64,000 bases of DNA from Gelatoporia subvermispora B (lineage: Eukaryota > Basidiomycota > Agaricomycetes > Polyporales > Gelatoporiaceae): the NCBI GenBank assembly GCA_000320605.2, contig KB445808.1:566841-630840 (forward strand), read 5' to 3'. Below the pieces are notes generated by a model. That model made no database searches. It was not told where the DNA came from and saw only the letters and a list, made by a program, of their open reading frames with translations. Positions 32,184 to 43,543 of this stretch are shown here, piece after piece (position 1 is the first letter of the stretch; every line of letters starts with the position of its first letter). The position numbers and the translations under genes were made by a program.

Positions 32184-33457
32184 ATGTCTTACGGAGGTCA
32201 CGGCGGCGGCTACCGCGACGGCGGCGCTGCAGGATACGGTGGTGGAGCAGCGGCCCCTGCGGGTACGGCGGCGCAGGCGCAGGTTACGGCGGCGCGCCAG
32301 GTGCAGGTGCAGGTGCAGGAGCAGGTGCGGGATACGGTGCAGGTGCAGGTGCAGGTGCAGGATATGGTGCAGGTGCAGCTGCAGGCTACGGCGGCGCGCC
32401 AGGCGGAGGTGCAGGTGGTTACGGTGGTAACAACATGGGCCCCGGAGGGTTTGCACCTGCGATGTCTCGAGGCCCACCCCGCGGTGCTGATCCCCAGTAA
32501 GTCTTCCATCTAAGATCTGTTTCGATGCATGCTAGATGTGAATCTGACTTGCCGGAGGGCGCCACGGCGGGCGCACACGATGGTGTACGAGCGCATGCTG
32601 ACAGTTTGGGTGGAATCACAGGCTCTGGAACTGGTTCACGGCTGTCGACACGGACAGGTCCGGGGCCATCATTGTGCACGAGCTACGTGAGTATTAGCAT
32701 CTTCTCCGCGCTGGCACGAAGATGTCGCTGACCTGGGTATGCTCTGCCGACAGAGAAGGCCTTGATCAATGGCGATTGGACACGTAAGGATTCGATATGT
32801 TGAGATAGGCGGAACCAGGGTGTCCAGCTGACCGTGGCGGTCATTCGTAGCGTTCGACCTCGACACCGTGAAGTTGCTGATGACCACCTTTGTGCGTCCC
32901 GATCTGTCTTCTCCTTTCCGCCCTGACTCCTCTTCGTAGGATACGGACCGCAGCGGCACTGTCGGCTTCAACGAGGTACGTCATTCTCGCCTTGCACATA
33001 TACTCGGTCGCTGACGCCGGATGAAGTTCGCGGGCCTGTGGAAGTACATCAAGGACTGGCAGAACGTGTTCCGCCACTTTGACCGCGACGGCTCCGGCTC
33101 GATCGACGGGCGCGAGCTCGCGGATGCGCTCCGCCAGTTCGGCTACAATCTTTCGCCGCCGCTCCTCTCCCTTGTCGAGCGCAAGTACGGTGAGTACGCC
33201 CCCTCCACTTCTCGATATCGATCTCCTCTGCACTCGCCGTTTCACAATCGTGGCTGAACACGCTAACCCTAGTCATGTCCGAAGGCACTGGGTCGGGCGT
33301 CGCTGGCGCCGGCGGGATCACGTTCGACCGCTTCGTGCAGGCGTGCGTCGTCATCAAGCAGCTCACCGAGGCGTTCCAGCGCCTCGACACCGACCGCGAC
33401 GGCTACATCCAGGTCTCGTACGACCAGTTCATGCAGACTGTCCTCAGCGCACCCTGA
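32184..33457 (+). CDS. PEF1: Penta-EF-hand calcium-binding protein (PEF1/ALG-2 type)
   Basis: Calcium-responsive adaptor related to yeast Pef1 and human ALG-2/peflin. Exons: 32184-32496, 32622-32686, 32754-32783, 32851-32891, 32940-32975, 33027-33189 and 33274-33457. The N-terminus MSYGGHGGGYRDGG is a Gly/Ala/Tyr-rich repeat. EF loops are visible as DTDRSGAI, DTDRSGTVGFNE, DRDGSGSIDGRE and DTDRDGYIQ, with the fifth more degenerate, as usual for the family. The family C-terminus is present. The exon lengths sum to 832 nt, one over a multiple of three. The start frame MSYGG and the downstream frame (GYGGAGAGYGG to the EF hands) differ inside the repeat at about 32,235-32,265. This is either a sequencing or assembly error in the repeat or a real frameshift. 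All EF-hand exons are intact. Confidence 0.88.
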
Positions 33458-36400
33458 GAGCTGGAACGCACGGTGGCGAGGAAAGAGTCAGGAAGGGAGG
33501 TGCATAGTTTCTCCGTGAGTGCGCTCAGTCTGCGATCGGAATGCTCTATGTATTTGAGTGCCACTAGATCTGATCATGTAAGCGACTGGATCACCAGGAT
33601 CACTCCTTCGTTGTGGTTCACTCGTTTCATCTTTTGGACGAAGCCATGCATGTATATATTGTGTATACAACGGAGGTACAGATGCGCTCCTATCCACGGA
33701 AATATATAGACTCGAAGTTACCCCAGCAAACCCGAGTACACCCCCAGGGATTCCTTCTGCCACCTCTACAGGCCTGCAGATACGTGCAGAGATGGAACTG
33801 AGTCGCTCCTCCTGTGCATGGTCACACGTCTCGAGCGCGTCGTCCATGCATGTGCTCACTGCACAAGGCAGCAGGAACTGGGGATAGACACACTCTCGTA
33901 CGCCACGATCTAGGTCGGCTTGCACCTGTTCCCGATGGTCAACTAACACGACTCTGCGACTCACGGATCAAGTCGCAGGGACCACAACACGGCATCAAAC
34001 GGCTCCAGCTGCTCAAATCCGTCGAGTAAACAGTGCGCCACTGACGAGTCGTGAAGATCTGAAGATCATGGGCCCGAGTCCTGTTGAATATGGTAAGTAC
34101 GACATGCCAAGTTATGTGTAACTGGAGTGTATGTTATTCCTGATTAAGTCTCTGGCGTGGAAGTCCCTCTTCTTCAGACTCCGAGCTTTCCACGCGGCTG
34201 CCTACCTCTCTGACTGTTATCGTGATGTCGACCTCGACTGTCCTAGACACTCTCGCTCTTGTGTTGGGTCTTGTAAAAAAGATCCATCGCACTCCGGCTG
34301 TGCAGAAGAACATCTCTAAGTAAGTCCATTTGTACAGTCAGAGTATCGATCAAGGGCGCGGTCCGGGAAGCAAAGACATTGGTGTGATGTTGCTGGAATG
34401 CTCGAGCCTCTGCCGCGGCGCCCATGTCGTGATCGAAACTGATCGCTGCCTCACAGGAACTCGTTTTCGTTGGCCACTATTACTGTCATCATTCGAACAA
34501 TTGTGTCGATTCGTGAAATGATAAGATCGGAGAATCTAGATAGCCCTATGCAGTGAGCATTACATGTGCCAGATACTCAGTTGAAGCTGCGAGTTAGACT
34601 GACTTGTACTTTGTAGTACCGCGGTGATTCCTGTAATCACCATTGGCAGCCTCGGAGCAGTGTTTGATATACAACCTCTTGCGCGTTAGTGAACTACTTC
34701 CTTGAGTTCGGAGAATCAGTTAGGCTGACGTATGATTATTACTTTCGGGATGTGCCTACTTTACAGTGAACCTTGACTTGGCCGACCTTCGCAGCCTGCA
34801 GGAGCGGCTGCGGGCATTGTGCCGGGTGTGCGTTACGGCAATCCATGAGATGATGTCGGCCATGCTACAACACCGTGAGATTTTCGATGTGATTTGGCTT
34901 TTGCGCCTCCTGGTGATCTCCCGGGAGTGCGTGAAGGGGTGGATCGTCGTAGGGCATCTCGCGGAGCAAATTCAGCGCACAATCGAGGCAGCCAATGATC
35001 AGGAGGATGCTTAGGGTGCTATTGGAGTGATTCATGTACTATACAGGATGCTATCGACAGTTCGAGTTTGGAGACCAAGACACCTGCGTATTTGCCCATG
35101 TACAGCGCTAAGACACGGCCAAGACCGGACCAGACGCCGCTCGTAAGACCAAGGCGGCTGACCAAGACAAAGTAGGCCTAAGACTGACCAAGTCGAGTGT
35201 GGTTTTGCTGATGCAAACGTCTCTGCACCAAAGGATGGAGGAACGCCCACGCGCAACACATTGGCTGCAGATCTGGTGCGCCCTACGCAGCAGCAGGGAA
35301 GCAGCACCAGAGAAGACACATCTGAGCACCAGCCGCGCCGGTTGAGGGAGCCATCCGTGACTGAGAGAAGCGCTCAGTCGCCAAGCCGTAGGTACAAGAC
35401 ATGCCTATGCTAGCCTACGCTCCGCTCTGGCGGTGAGCTGAGCTAATCCGGCTAAGTTAGACGGCATGGAAGAGTGTGGCTGCCAAAGAAGGTCCCTCAA
35501 AGCTGGACTGGAAGTGTACGTGATTGTACTTGCTGGCAACCCTGTCTTACTTACGCTACCGTGCAGGTTTCTCGAGCCGTTCATTTCGTTCTGGTTTTGC
35601 GGGATGGATGACCGGCAAGGTCTCGGATGTGAGCTCTACATGTCTCTCATATCGCGTTGCTGCTCATGCACGTCCTTGGTTACACCTGCGAAATGCCCTC
35701 GGTCACAAGTCCAAGTCGGAGATGTTTGGCAACAAGTATCAGCACCCGACCGCCCCGTCGACCTCGCAGCTGCCCGATTTCTCGATTTGGGTTGAACAAA
35801 CAGCTGGCTGTCACTGACCGGCACTCGTCCGTCGCATGTAGAAGCGAGCCTTTCGGGACTGAGTCGCCGCAGGAGATTGCAGACGACCTTCTCAAGGACC
35901 CACATTAGCAAGATTGTCAAAAAGTGGCATGACCTTGATCATACTGACATCTCCAATCACATGGTCTCCTCGCTAGCACTCGCTGCGGCTGACAACTCCC
36001 AGGTTATTATATGAATTATGCCGCACTTGCACCGTAGCTCACCATGATTTCGTAGGCTGATCATCTGCCAGAGGTTCAGGATGCCCTTGATGCGTAGGCT
36101 CCGGTCATTCAAGCTTGGACAGACGTCTCCTCACGGGTAACCACTTTCCAGATGCGCTGTTTCGTCCCGCTCATGATCGTCGCAGCGGCAGAAGAGAACA
36201 TATACTTGCACCACCACTCGTGCCGCTGAACGTAGCCGCACAGCACCAGACAATCTACCCGAGCGTGAAGCTGACATGAACAATCCGCTCAACTCTAAAC
36301 CCGAGACGAAAATAACGGAGTGCAATTCTCGCGTGCCCACACTTGGAGCCCCGAGGTGTCCAATGAGGAGGATGGCGACCCTGCTTCTGACACCGCCGCC

Positions 36401-37003
36401 TTCGATTCACACAATGTCAACAATGTAGCTGTCCTCGCGGCGAAACATCCGTTTGCCCCACTAATCACTAATCAAGTTGCGCCGCAAGAATAGTCGTTTT
36501 CACCTTGCCGAGTACCTCGCCCTGCTCAAAGCGGGCAGCCTCCGCACACGCGGTGTTTGCCCGTGGCGCCACGATGATCAAGACGTCCTGCACGCGAAGA
36601 TGCCCTATGTGCTCAGCGTCTCTTCTGCTCGCTCCACACATTCCTCCTTCGAGCCTGTGTCCGCACAAGCCGGCGCGCTGCCCACGCAGCTTAGCATGAA
36701 CTGAGTCGAGGAGGCGCGAGGCTCGAGCTCTGGAGAATACGCAAGTCCCTTTGGCGTTACTATGATTGTGATGCGCCTGGTCCTCACCGCAGGAATATGT
36801 CCAATTCCTCGTCACGCACGACAGTCGCACCCTGAGGCTGAAGATTTACGATTACCTGATGTCTTGTGTCGGCATGTTCATGACTCAGAAATTACACAAT
36901 ATGACATGACATGTAATTTAGCGACAGATAAGGTGTCAGGTAGAGAGTTCTCTACCTCGAATTTTGCGAAGAGGCTAGGTTACATTCACCATTTGTAATT
37001 ATT
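33458..37003. other. Stretch with unidentified plus-strand fragments
   Basis: No complete gene. Protein-like plus-strand islands are about 34,200-34,320 (LDTLALVLGLVKKIHRTP), 34,766-35,014 (LRALCRVCVTAIHEMMSAML, then stop), and about 35,850-36,090 (TFSRTHISKIVKKWHDLDHT, then an intron-like gap and HLPEVQDALDA). They could be exons of one or two decayed genes. A short inverted repeat (GGTAGAGA-GT-TCTCTACC) lies at 36939-36956. Confidence 0.35.
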
Positions 37004-40000
37004 CTACGCCTTTGGCGTCCTGACCGTCTGCTCGAAATGATCTAAAACGGCGCCCAGTTCATACCTCAGATCCCAGAACGCCCCCGTACTCTTCAATTCC
37101 TCCAAGGCCCAGCGGATGGTGGTAACAAGCCGCTCGTGAGCCGGCCGAAACATGGTCTCGAGGGAGAGCCCTGAAGACTTTTTCAGGGCTGCTTGAACAA
37201 CGCGGAGGGTGGCTGGGGTGAATGCGAAGTCGGCCATGGAAAGTCCGGTCTCGTCTGTCTCCTCTTCATTCGGCTCCTCGTCCTCGTCCTCCTCGTTGGC
37301 ATACTTATTCTTGCCGGGCGCTTCGGGTGCCGCTGCACCATTTGTCTCGGTGTTCGATCCTGCTTCATTCTTCCTCCTCCGCCTTTTGAGCGAGCGCGAG
37401 TCGCCTTCGTGCGTTTCCTCCGCCTCGGCTGCCTTCCTTTTCTTCATGGCGGGCCTCTTCGGAACGTCAGGATCTCCACTCGTGAGCTTTGCCAACCACA
37501 GCTCAATCAACGCTGTGTCGACAGGGCATCTGCAGGTCTGGAGGAAGCCTGGGCCGCTACCTCGGAGAGATTTGCAGCTCCGTCCTCTGCTATCTCGGTT
37601 CTTGCTGAAGTGGCATGTTAAACACCGCTGAGCGCCGCGCTTCGGGAGAATAATCAGTACGACGTATAGATGCGAACGACAGGAATCACTATACCCAGCC
37701 TTGTAATACCATAAATGCAGTAGACTGCCCAGCTTCAATACTGCCGGGCCACATAGAGGGATTCAGGCGGGCCTGGCACATCATAGTTTGCGTGAACTGA
37801 GCATACTTCCCTGTATCGTAGTCCCAGATAAGAGTAGGAGGCACTGCATACGATGGCGTAAATCAGCCTATCAGGTCGCTTATAAGCCATATTGTTTCGG
37901 AGAACTCAAGACTCACGAAGCTGCTTAGGCTTTACATCAGCGAAGGCAATAAGGTAAAGTCTGAATGACTTAGTAACAGAGTGCTCACCTGGTCGGAGTC
38001 GACCTTCAAGAAGCTCAACTCCAGCGATAGACCGTCGAAGGAGCTATCGATCCAAAGCAAAAACTGAAGTGCACTTGTAAGGTGATCTGGATGTACCTGC
38101 GGCCACAGACCAGGGGTACTAGCGGATAGTTCCATGCCTCTCTCATGAAATGCCGCCAGGGCAGATTGAAATTCCAGCATGACTTCGATTCCAGCCTGAG
38201 GAAGCTGGCCCTTGAATATGAGATGTTGCGAGTTCTTGTATAGTTTGCCGAAGGCGGAAACCGCGAGTTGAAGGCGGCGCACGAGCTGCCAAGGGAAGTT
38301 TCCCATAATGATCTGCAATTCTGGTGCATATGATTGTCAATATATCACCAGATTATCGGAAATCTTGACGACGAACCAGTTCGCTGAGCGACTGAAGGCC
38401 AAGGGGTCACGAATTTCCACTATTAGCTCGAGTTGTCAGTAGGGCAGTAGAAATATTTGCCATACCCGAAGGACCCTTGAGCCGATTAGGAGCATCAGCC
38501 AATGGCAGCACTCCACACAGTAAGTTACCCGTAGATTCGATTGCTACTAGGCCAGGAATGAGCCTAAGTTAACAGGATTTGCACTGCATGGTTGAGCCGC
38601 CACCTACTTGTAGGGTTAGCTGTGTCTTGGTGATTCGCAACAGATGCTGGGGTAACACCTTAATAATCAATGGAGACGTTCTGTCAGAATTCGCATCGGC
38701 TACACTATGGCTTACCTATGGTCCCTTGATCTGCTTTTTTACCAGCAGTAGCACTTTGGCATAGTCCGCCGGGCGCAATCCTCATTTGCTCGGTCTCTGA
38801 AAAACGGGATAGCAATGGCGTATGGTCAATATGTTTGCTCCGGTTGTCATTAATGGTCGCTGCCACTGACGAAAAGACACGTGTATGGTGTCATGGTCGT
38901 ATGTTTGACCGGCCTGCATGCTCTGGTTTGGCTCGTTAGACCCAGCTCCGATCGGCTCAGTTTCTACGTGGACAGTGGCAGATCGTCAGCCTGACGGTAC
39001 TATGTTGTTCAGATGTTTCTAACCTGAGCTTGATGTAGTAGCGCATGGTTCGACTGCTCCGCTAGTGTTGCTCTGAGAGGGGTGTACGTATGAGGGTGCG
39101 ACTGGCGGAGTCTCTGGTAGACCATCAGTCCCTTGCCGCCACAGTGCCAGTTACTCGTACTGCTCACCTGAACTGCCCATTATAGTATCTTCTTCGTGGC
39201 CTACTTGACCAGCCCCTTTCCCGGCAGATTCACAATCTGTTCTGAGTGCTGGAATGCCCTTTCAGATGGCTAACTACGTTCTTAACCCCTTTACTCACCT
39301 CTAGACTGCAGTGCTATCTCGTTGTGATGTGCCAGTCGAGCTGCGTCCGCGCCCTCAAGCACTACCTTATTGACGCTAGAGTCGTCTCCACGCGTTCCAC
39401 CCAAATTACCGCCAGCCGCGAGGGTGGAGGTGATCTCTGGAAAACCAGGATATGACGATGTTAGTATGTGAACTCTTTGCAAACCATCAGGAATCCCAAA
39501 TAACTCACGTAAGTGCGGCTTTGGCGAACGAGTCGTCAGTCGAGCTGTTTCCATATTCTCAGGCACTGCCTTATCGACCCCGGAGTCGATCTCGCTCGCA
39601 GCTCCATGAATCTGACCGATCTGCTCTAATCCACTCTGATTCCCATCCGTCAGGGGTGTGGGGATGATTGCTAAAACCAGAAGACGCGCAGCAGGCCAAT
39701 GTCAGAAAGCCAGGCCCATCCGCCACCTCTTCACAAATCACGATTCACGGAAAACTCACCTGAGCGCGATGATGTCTTGTCTTGGTTCGCTGGTTCAACT
39801 GCCTCCGAATCCTTAGAGACTGCCTTGTGCGCGTGGCAGTCCTGGGCAGCACCGTTACTGGGGGTTGGGCATTGGTCTTGTCCCGGATTTCCGCCTGGTG
39901 AACAGGACTTTTCAGATTGCACCTGGGTCTCTGGGGCCAACGCAACAGACGGTGAGTCCACACCTTGCTGCGCTTTCGAGACTTTGGTATGACTGCGTGT

Positions 40001-40048
40001 GACTCGGCACGGATGTGGCGGCACGTTTCTAATCAACTTTCGCGGCAT
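37004..40048 (-). CDS. Multi-exon nuclear-type protein with an array of phase-1 symmetric exons
   Basis: The ATG at 40048 (MPRKLIRNVPPHPC) starts a gene running opposite to the recombinase. Exons supported by GT-AG borders: 39760-40048, 39509-39670, 39299-39436, 39168-39248, 39024-39113, 38910-38963, 38716-38859 and 38608-38646. Exons 2-8 are 162, 138, 81, 90, 54, 144 and 39 nt, all multiples of three and all spliced in phase 1. The downstream exon order is less certain. A conserved-looking block (WFVVKISDNL, then QIIMGNFPWQLVRRLQLAVS) lies at about 37,990-38,440. Next is an exon with VPPTLIWDYDTGKYAQFTQT at about 37,740-37,860. The end carries a Cys-rich patch (CLTCHFSKN, CRC), a nuclear-signal-like KRRRRK, an acidic run and a helical C-terminus. 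The function is unknown. Because it is head-to-head with the recombinase gene, it may be a second gene of the same element. Confidence 0.6.
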
Positions 40049-40778
40049 GGTGATTCAACGACTCGAGCTATTGGGATTGGGCTATAGTGAATGTAAATGG
40101 GGGCGGAAGGTACAAAGATAGGATCAGAGACCCGCGGTATCTGCAGACTGCTGTGTACAGGTCACACAAGCGCAGCGGAGAGGAGTTGCCTGCATTGCCA
40201 ACCGCAAGATCTGTTCACTCGAGCTGCTGACCTTCATTGGTTTGAAAGAATTCGATCAAATCGCGGCGCAAAGCCATCTGATACACATTATCGTCACGCC
40301 ATCATATTTACCGAGGCGCGACAGAGCAGGCGGAACTTACTCTGCCTACAAATCAGCCGATCGTGATGACTTAGAGCCGCGGTATCTACGAGGAACAGCA
40401 AAGCAGGCAAGACTGTCTCTGCCTGCAAGTCCGTCAATCAGAGCGACAGAAAACTAGAGACCAGCCAGCGCAGGGTGATTATTAAATTTTAGCAATCAAG
40501 TCCTGGCCGCTGCATCTATGATTATTTGATCAGTGATAACTCATTTGATTCCCAGTGACCGACCATAGCATCGCTTGTGCAGCTATTCATAATTCAAGGG
40601 CTGTGCAGTATATCCGCGCACGGATGCACCTATTGTAACAATCCATCTTGCAGGATCTGGATTGTGCTGCGAGATGCCACGTACCTGGATCGATGAAATG
40701 GTGACGTCCTCATGATCAGATGCTTCCAACGTTCATTCATCCCCGTCCATAGTGCATTGCTTCTCTCAGACACCTAGT
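40049..40778. promoter_or_regulatory. Divergent promoter region between the phase-1-exon gene and the recombinase
   Basis: A 730-bp gap between two start codons facing away from each other. CGCGGTATCT occurs twice, near 40,133 and 40,379. No ORF of note. A shared bidirectional promoter is an inference from layout only. Confidence 0.45.
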
Positions 40779-43543
40779 ATGGCTCGGACCCCTCGAACGC
40801 CTGGCACGGCTCGGACCCCTCGAGCGCCTGGAATGGCTCGGGCCCCTCGAACAAAGAGTATTCGTAAGCTGCTCTCATCCTTCGATGCTCCGGAGCCCTC
40901 GCCTAGTGAAGTGGCAACGACACTAAAAAGGCTGGTGCTGCAACGGGAAGTCGATGGTGATGTGGACGACGAAGAGGATGAGGGCGACGACGACGACGAC
41001 GAAGACGCCGACGACGACGGCTTGTCGCCTTCGACTCTTCTAAAGCAGAGTCTTGCCACCAGGGAACAGTGGTTTAGGACGCAGAAAACGAGGGCCGCAT
41101 ATGTGAATTATGTGAAGAGTGGAAAGGCATGGCTGGCAGATTGGGTTCAGAAAGGTCTGACGAGACAACACGGCAAGTCTCAAAAGAATCGCGAGCCTGA
41201 ATCCGCTGGGGTGACTACGCTGTCCAGTGAAGAGCGTTCCTGCTTCGTTGGAGCTTTCGACGAGATCAGCCAGTATACGCCTATTGCACTTCGTCTTCTC
41301 ATCGCGTACAAATGCGATCATTTAACTCTAGGATTCTCCACCGCAGAAGGCATCAGAGCAGCATTCAAAGAGTACTTCCTCCTGTACGTCCATACCTTTA
41401 TACATCACTGCGCTGTGCTCAGGTCATCTCGGAAGTGAGAAGCAATGTGAGGGCAATGTTTGGCGATTCAATGATCAACTCAAGCAGTGGGAAGGCAATC
41501 CTGTCTTCGAGATTGATTTTGCAACCTATTTCGAGTCTTTGAAGCACCGCGACGAGCGTACGAGTACAACAAAGCGCGCATTACCAATGCTTCCCGACGA
41601 TCTGAGAATCATTATGAGATGGCTTGATTCTCAGGGACAGGTTGAATTTGGCGTTACTCGCTGCCTCTATTTCAAAGCATTTGCTACCACGGGCTTCTGT
41701 TTATGGACGCGGTAAGTACAGATATCTGATTCGTGATAAGCTTGTGTTGATTGACAGCTGCGCACTAGTAACAATGAACTCGTCGGCTTGCGCGGCGAGA
41801 ACATCAAGCCACATCAGGTCTCTTCGACAGGCATTGAATACCACGACTTCATTTTACGGATTCGGAAGACTAATGCTGACAACACGAAAGGTACTGCCGT
41901 CTGATTATACTACGTCCTACTCTTGCTGCATTCTAACGAGTGCACTGTAGAACAGCATTACTGGATTCCTTTTGATCGGGAACACCCTGAGATAGACTGC
42001 TTCTCTCACATGACGAGATGGCTCGCTCATCTCTCAGACCTTCGTGGACGGCCCGTCAATGATGACGATTTCATTTTCCCTGTAATGTCCCGCAAAGGCC
42101 ACCTCAAGTATGGACAGGCTGCGGGAGGAGCGGCGATACAAGCACTCTTAGACGAAGTTGTCGCAAAGTCTGGTGTGATGAATGGCAGGCGTGGAAAGTT
42201 TACGACTCATTGTTTTCGCCGAGGTGGTGCCCAGTATCGATTCATGTTTGCCGAAGACAGATGGAGCTTGAAAGTATGCAAATGGTGGGGTGCCTGGTCC
42301 TCAAATGAAAGGGTACGCTGCAAGACCAGTAATCTCACCGACTGTGTGCTGACGATCTCAATACTATCTCGCCACACAGGTTGAAACCCTTGTTCGTTAC
42401 TTACTTGAGGAGCTCAGTGCATACGAGGATAACTTCGGGGACATTCTCATGCCAGACCGCCGCATCAGGCGGCAAGAGACGTTCATGGGCATGCCAAACA
42501 GTACTCTACAGCAAGGTCCACTCGAACTGCGACCCGCAGATGTTGTTGAGGCGACCTTGGCAGCCGCCAGCAAAGAAGTTAATCAACAGCAGTTGCGGTT
42601 GCCACATGCGCCACAAAGCGCAACTACCCCTCCTGCCCATCAGCGAGTCGCATCTTGCTCGTCTCCTGCTCACGCACAACTCGCATTTTGCCAGTCTCAT
42701 GTTTACGAGCCGCTCACACCTTGCCGGACCCTTGCTCGTGAGCGAGTCATACCTTACTCATCTCCTGTCCATCAGCGACCTTACCAGTCTGTTGTTTACG
42801 AGCCACTCACGCCTTGCCGGACCCCTGCTCGCGACCGAGTTGTACCTTGCTCGTCTCCTGCTCACGAGCGACTTGCACTTTGTCATGTTCCAGCTTACCA
42901 ACCACTCACGCCTTGCCGGACCCCTGCTCGCGACCGAGTTGTACCTTATTCGTCTCCTGCTCACGAGCGACTCGCACTTTGTCAAGTTCCCGTCTACGAG
43001 GGGCCACTCACACCCCACCAGTCCCATACACACGAGCAGGTCGCACCATGCTGGACTGCCGACCAGCCGCTGACACCTTGTCGGCCCCCTGATGATCAGC
43101 CGCATCAGCGACGCCTGGTGCCCAGCCACAACGCATCGCAAACTGCCCCCCAAGATACACTTAATGATTCGGCCTGCAATACTGTGCCGCCTTCGCGCAC
43201 ATCGACTCCCGCAAAGGACCGTAAGGCTGAGCCTTGGATCCCCACAGCAAACTCGTTCGATGACGTCAAGATGTACTGGTTGCGTGGGGATCCAAAGCAT
43301 GGTTTGGATGTCGCGCTGGAACGCTGGGATAAAGTTTATACGAAATCGCAGTATCGTTTGCAAGCGACCAAATACGGTCAGATCAAACACATATACGAAG
43401 AGTATGCCATTCATTGCGGAGGTGACGAAGAAAAATTCAAGACATTATTTCCGGAGGCAAATGAAGGTTACACGAAGTTGAAGAATGCAGTAAATAGGGC
43501 CCGAACTCTCCGCGGTGAACGGAAAGCAAGGAAGGCGAAGTGA
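40779..43543 (+). CDS. Crypton-like tyrosine recombinase with GCR1_C-like C-terminal domain
   Basis: Cryptons are DNA transposons that move by a tyrosine recombinase. Five exons splice openly to 842 aa: 40779-41383, 41436-41711, 41769-41890, 41951-42312 and 42380-43543. The N-terminus has three ARTPRTPG-like repeats and an acidic run. TREQWFRTQKTR begins the SAM-like core-binding part. The catalytic set is complete: Arg294 in LWTRNNEL, His421/Arg424 in THCFRRGG, Trp446/447 in CKWWGAW, and the nucleophile candidate Tyr462 in LVRYLLEEL. Residues about 540-690 are a Pro/Ser/Thr-rich tandem repeat. The last about 90 residues (MYWLRGDPKHGLDVALERW to the end) resemble the GCR1_C DNA-binding domain typical of Cryptons. 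No stop or frameshift is present, so it may be active or domesticated. Confidence 0.82.
42612..43056 (+). repeat. About 99-bp coding tandem repeats in the recombinase tail
   Basis: Units of about 33 residues read PLTPCRTPARDRVVP then SSPAHERLALC-x-VP-x-Y. There are three clear copies plus degenerate ones on both sides. Each unit is itself made of two related half units. The repeats are full of S/T-P sites. Confidence 0.75.
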
